This document shows positions 33,214 through 35,110 of a DNA stretch of 35,110 nt, piece after piece. The DNA is taken from the NCBI GenBank assembly GCA_030263375.1, contig SZOV01000026.1:1-35110 (forward strand). Direction: 5' to 3'. Position numbers and translations under genes: made by a program. Positions within the stretch are counted from its first letter, which is position 1. The number at the start of each line of letters is the position of its first letter. The notes under the pieces are model-generated. The model searched no databases and was not told where the DNA came from. It saw nothing but the letters and a program-made list of their open reading frames with translations. This DNA is from Deltaproteobacteria bacterium PRO3. GTDB taxonomy: Bacteria > UBA10199 > DSSB01.

Positions 33214-34587
33214 ATGAGCTCGCTTCTGCACAGGTTCTCCGCCAAACTCTTCCAGCCCGTCGACGCCGCCTCTTTGGGGATGTTCCGCATCCTGTTCGGC
33301 GCCCTGATGGCCTGGCAGGCCTACTATTATTTGGCGCGGGATCGCTTCGTCGACTACTACCTCGAGCCCGGCTTCCGCTTCAGCTATGCCTTCTTCGAGT
33401 GGCTGCGTCCGCTGCCCGAGCCCTACTTCCGCGCCCTGCTGATCCTGATGGTCGCCGCGGGGATCGGCATCGCCGCCGGCATCCTCTACCGGACCTGCGT
33501 CCTGGTCTTTCTGCTGGGCTTCTCCTACGTCTTCCTCTTGGACAAGGCCTATTACAACAACCACTACTACGCGATCATCCTGCTCTGCTTCCTGATGCTG
33601 TTTACCTCGGCGACGCGGTGGGGCTCGCTCGCGCAGCGCCCTCGGCCGTGCGCCCCCTTCGTGCCCAATTGGAACCTCTTCATCCTCCGCGCCCAGTTCT
33701 TCATCATTTATTTCTACGGAGGGCTCGCCAAGCTCAACGCCGACTGGCTGCAGGGCGAACCGATGCGGCGCTGGCTGCTCAAGGTGGCGGACCTGCCCAT
33801 CGTCGGCCCGCTGATGACGACCGAGTGGGCGCCCTACTTCTTCAGCTGGGGCGGCCTGGTCTTCGACCTCTCCATCGGCTTCCTCCTGTGGTGGCGCAAG
33901 ACGCGCTTCGCCGCCTTCCTCGTCGTGCTCTTCTTCAACCTGACGAACAGCGTCCTGTTCCAGATCGGCGTCTTCCCCTTCCTGATGATCGCCGCGGCCA
34001 CCCTCTTCGACGACCCCGACTGGCCGCGCAAATTATTCGCTCAGAAATCCCCGCCGCCGGCGGAGGTCGCGGCCCCAGCGCAAAGCCGAGGGCGGGAGCT
34101 TACCTTGGCCCTGATCGCCGCGTATTTCGCGGTGCAAATCCTCGTCCCCTTCCGGCATTTCCTCATCCCGGGCGAGGTCAGTTGGACGGAGGAAGGCCAC
34201 CTCTTCGCCTGGCACATGAAACTGAGGGACAAGCAGGGACGGCTCAAGATCTGGGTGACCGACCCGGCTACGCAACGGACCTTCCAGGTCGACCCACTGC
34301 TGGAGCTGAATGAATTTCAATACGGAAAGATGAGGCAACGGCCGCAATTCATCTGGCAGTACGTCCAGCACGTGAAGCGCGAGCTCGCCGGCCAGGGGAT
34401 CCAAAACCCGATCATCCGGGTGGATGCCTGGGTCACTTTGAACGGCCGCCCCTACCAGCAGCTGATCGATCCCGACGTCGATTTGGCGACCGCCGACTCC
34501 TCCTTCTTCTCCGCCGATCCGTGGATCATTCCCTTGGATCCCAACCACCACCCGGGCACCCTCCCCGGAGATCCACCGACAGACTAA
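33214..34587 (+). CDS. Vitamin-K-dependent gamma-carboxylase homologue (HTTM family), full length
   Basis: A 457-aa membrane protein (469 aa if started at 33178, which has no ribosome binding site; GGGAGG lies 14 bases before 33214). The animal enzyme GGCX carboxylates Glu side chains using vitamin K hydroquinone. The match covers both parts: the membrane half (SLGMFRILFGALM, LLDKAYYNNHYY, FFIIYFYGGLAKLNADWLQGEP, where the Lys corresponds to the active base of GGCX, LFQIGVFPFLMIAA, DWPRKL) and the soluble half (FRHFLIPGEVSWTEEGHLFAWHMKLRD, then VDAWVTLNGRPYQQLIDPDVDL). Most HTTM bacterial proteins are shorter; this one keeps the lumenal-type domain. It has at least five hydrophobic helices. 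It is last in the ether-lipid operon, and its stop merges with a terminator. The protein substrate is unknown. Confidence 0.9.
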   Translation: MSSLLHRFSAKLFQPVDAASLGMFRILFGALMAWQAYYYLARDRFVDYYLEPGFRFSYAFFEWLRPLPEPYFRALLILMVAAGIGIAAGILYRTCVLVFLLGFSYVFLLDKAYYNNHYYAIILLCFLMLFTSATRWGSLAQRPRPCAPFVPNWNLFILRAQFFIIYFYGGLAKLNADWLQGEPMRRWLLKVADLPIVGPLMTTEWAPYFFSWGGLVFDLSIGFLLWWRKTRFAAFLVVLFFNLTNSVLFQIGVFPFLMIAAATLFDDPDWPRKLFAQKSPPPAEVAAPAQSRGRELTLALIAAYFAVQILVPFRHFLIPGEVSWTEEGHLFAWHMKLRDKQGRLKIWVTDPATQRTFQVDPLLELNEFQYGKMRQRPQFIWQYVQHVKRELAGQGIQNPIIRVDAWVTLNGRPYQQLIDPDVDLATADSSFFSADPWIIPLDPNHHPGTLPGDPPTD

Positions 34588-34620
34588 AAAAAAAGGCCTT
34601 CGCGGATTGCGAAGGCCTTT
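34586..34620. terminator. Intrinsic terminator at the convergent end of operon and lipoprotein gene
   Basis: Perfect 12-bp arms (AAAGGCCTTCGC at 34592-34603, complement at 34609-34620) with a 5-base loop. The nine A at the left give a T-run on the minus strand, so it is an excellent terminator for the lipoprotein gene. On the plus strand only three T follow, so it is weaker there. Confidence 0.85.
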
Positions 34621-34641
34621 GGAAACGGAATCGTCGGGCTA

Positions 34642-34923
34642 CTAGAAGCCGGAATCGTCCACGTCGATGACGGGATCGCCGTCGTCGACGATGATCTCGC
34701 AGTTGTTGCAGCCCGAGACGGTGCAGACGCCGTTCTCGAAGCTGGAGTCGTCGCAATCGTTTTCGTTGGCGTAGACGGTGCACTCGTCGGCGGTGGCCAC
34801 GTTGACCTCTCCGTCGCAGTCGTCGCCGCTGCCGGCGCAGTTGGTGATGACGGTGGCGAATATGAAGACGGCCGGGATGACGACAAGCAGGGCCCGCAGG
34901 GAATTGCGGAATTTATTGAGCAT
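34642..34923 (-). CDS. Small Cys-rich acidic lipoprotein
   Basis: A 93-aa precursor, not assigned to a family. The signal region (SLRALLVVIPAVFIFATVITNC) ends in a plausible lipobox ITNC, so the mature part of about 64 residues would be lipid-anchored. That part is very acidic and has several further Cys in short spacings (CDGE, DECTVY, NDCDDSS, GVCTVSGCNNCE), suggesting disulfides or metal binding. It ends in an Asp-rich run. GGGAG lies about 7 bases before the ATG at 34923; an ATG five codons earlier is less favoured. A good sigma-70 promoter and a strong terminator bracket it, so it is a single-gene unit. Confidence 0.82.
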   Translation of the reverse strand: MLNKFRNSLRALLVVIPAVFIFATVITNCAGSGDDCDGEVNVATADECTVYANENDCDDSSFENGVCTVSGCNNCEIIVDDGDPVIDVDDSGF

Positions 34924-34966
34924 GGGCTTCTCCCTCATGAAGGTTGGAATGGGTGGAACCGGCCGC

Positions 34967-34995
34967 ATCATAGGTCGGATCGCCGGAGCTGGCAA
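34967..34995 (-). promoter_or_regulatory. Sigma-70-type promoter of the lipoprotein gene
   Basis: On the minus strand TTGCCA (34995-34990), a 17-bp spacer and TATGAT (34972-34967) lie about 45 bases before the ATG. Spacing is ideal and both boxes match the consensus at 5 of 6 positions or close. Confidence 0.6.
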
Positions 34996-35006
34996 ATCCT
35001 TTTCCC

Positions 35007-35110
35007 TCAGACCGGGCTGCCGGCGCGGGGGGCCACGGAGGCCGCGTAACGCCCGCGGGCTTTTTTAAGGCGGATGGGACAGCCGAAGGCCGCACTCAGG
35101 TGCTTGGCCG
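35007..35110 (-). CDS. Possible 3' end of a gene running in from the right edge
   Basis: A minus-strand frame is open from the window edge to a TGA at 35007-35009, about 34 codons with strongly GC-rich third positions. The peptide contains AKHLSAAFGCPIRLKKARG. No start is visible and I do not recognise the protein. It is too short to be certain. Confidence 0.35.
   Translation of the reverse strand, partial: AKHLSAAFGCPIRLKKARGRYAASVAPRAGSPV

Noticed and set aside
35051-35066. GCCCGCGGGC followed by six T as a plus-strand terminator
   Set aside because: The palindrome leaves no loop, no plus-strand gene precedes it, and the stretch reads well as minus-strand coding sequence.

Overview
The window is GC-rich DNA (coding third positions are mostly G or C) from a Gram-negative bacterium. 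Secreted proteins with signal peptides, a lipoprotein with a lipobox, C-terminal GGCSLA sorting tails, sigma-54-type promoters and eukaryote-like ether-lipid genes suggest a deltaproteobacterial-type lineage (Myxococcota, Bdellovibrionota or a related uncultured group). This is inference: no rRNA or other phylogenetic marker is present. I see no tRNA, rRNA, CRISPR array, transposase or phage structural gene.

Left third (1-15 kb). A giant multi-domain gene enters from the left edge (its true start is outside the window) and ends at 7979. It has a helical N-terminal half, a hydrophobic Gly/Ala-rich module of lower GC, duplicated domains and a degenerate kinase-like C-terminus. Convergent to it is a Phd/YefM-RelE/ParE toxin-antitoxin pair, whose AT-rich promoter lies in a perfect inverted repeat. 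Upstream of that pair, on the same strand, are two overlapping paralogues of 1254 and 866 aa. They share the hydrophobic module with the giant protein, carry a HExxH metallopeptidase-like motif, and one has a C-terminal HAD-type phosphatase-like domain. These three large proteins are the least explained part of the window.

Middle (15-25 kb). Mostly small housekeeping or accessory units: periplasmic gamma-glutamyltransferase with a secreted partner, an orphan EF-Tu domain-II-like protein, a class-3-type aldehyde dehydrogenase divergent from an OsmC-like gene, a 126-bp palindromic element with perfect 30-bp arms, a GNAT-like protein, a YdjM-type membrane hydrolase and a small helical protein. 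Two convergent secreted proteins with GGCSLA tails each have a sigma-54-like promoter and share a bidirectional terminator. One of them also has a 25-bp palindrome at the usual distance of an activator site.

Right third (25-35 kb). A COG2509-type FAD dehydrogenase and a TetR regulator are transcribed leftwards. Divergent from them, across a TetR-type palindrome, is a four-gene operon: alkyl-DHAP synthase (AGPS), a fatty acyl-CoA reductase fused to a GNPAT/PlsB-type DHAP acyltransferase, an extended SDR, and a full-length vitamin-K-dependent gamma-carboxylase homologue. The first two genes together encode all the committed steps from acyl-CoA and DHAP to alkyl-DHAP, that is, a peroxisome-like ether-lipid pathway in one bacterial operon. 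A Cys-rich acidic lipoprotein lies convergent to its end, and the 3' end of another possible gene reaches the right edge.
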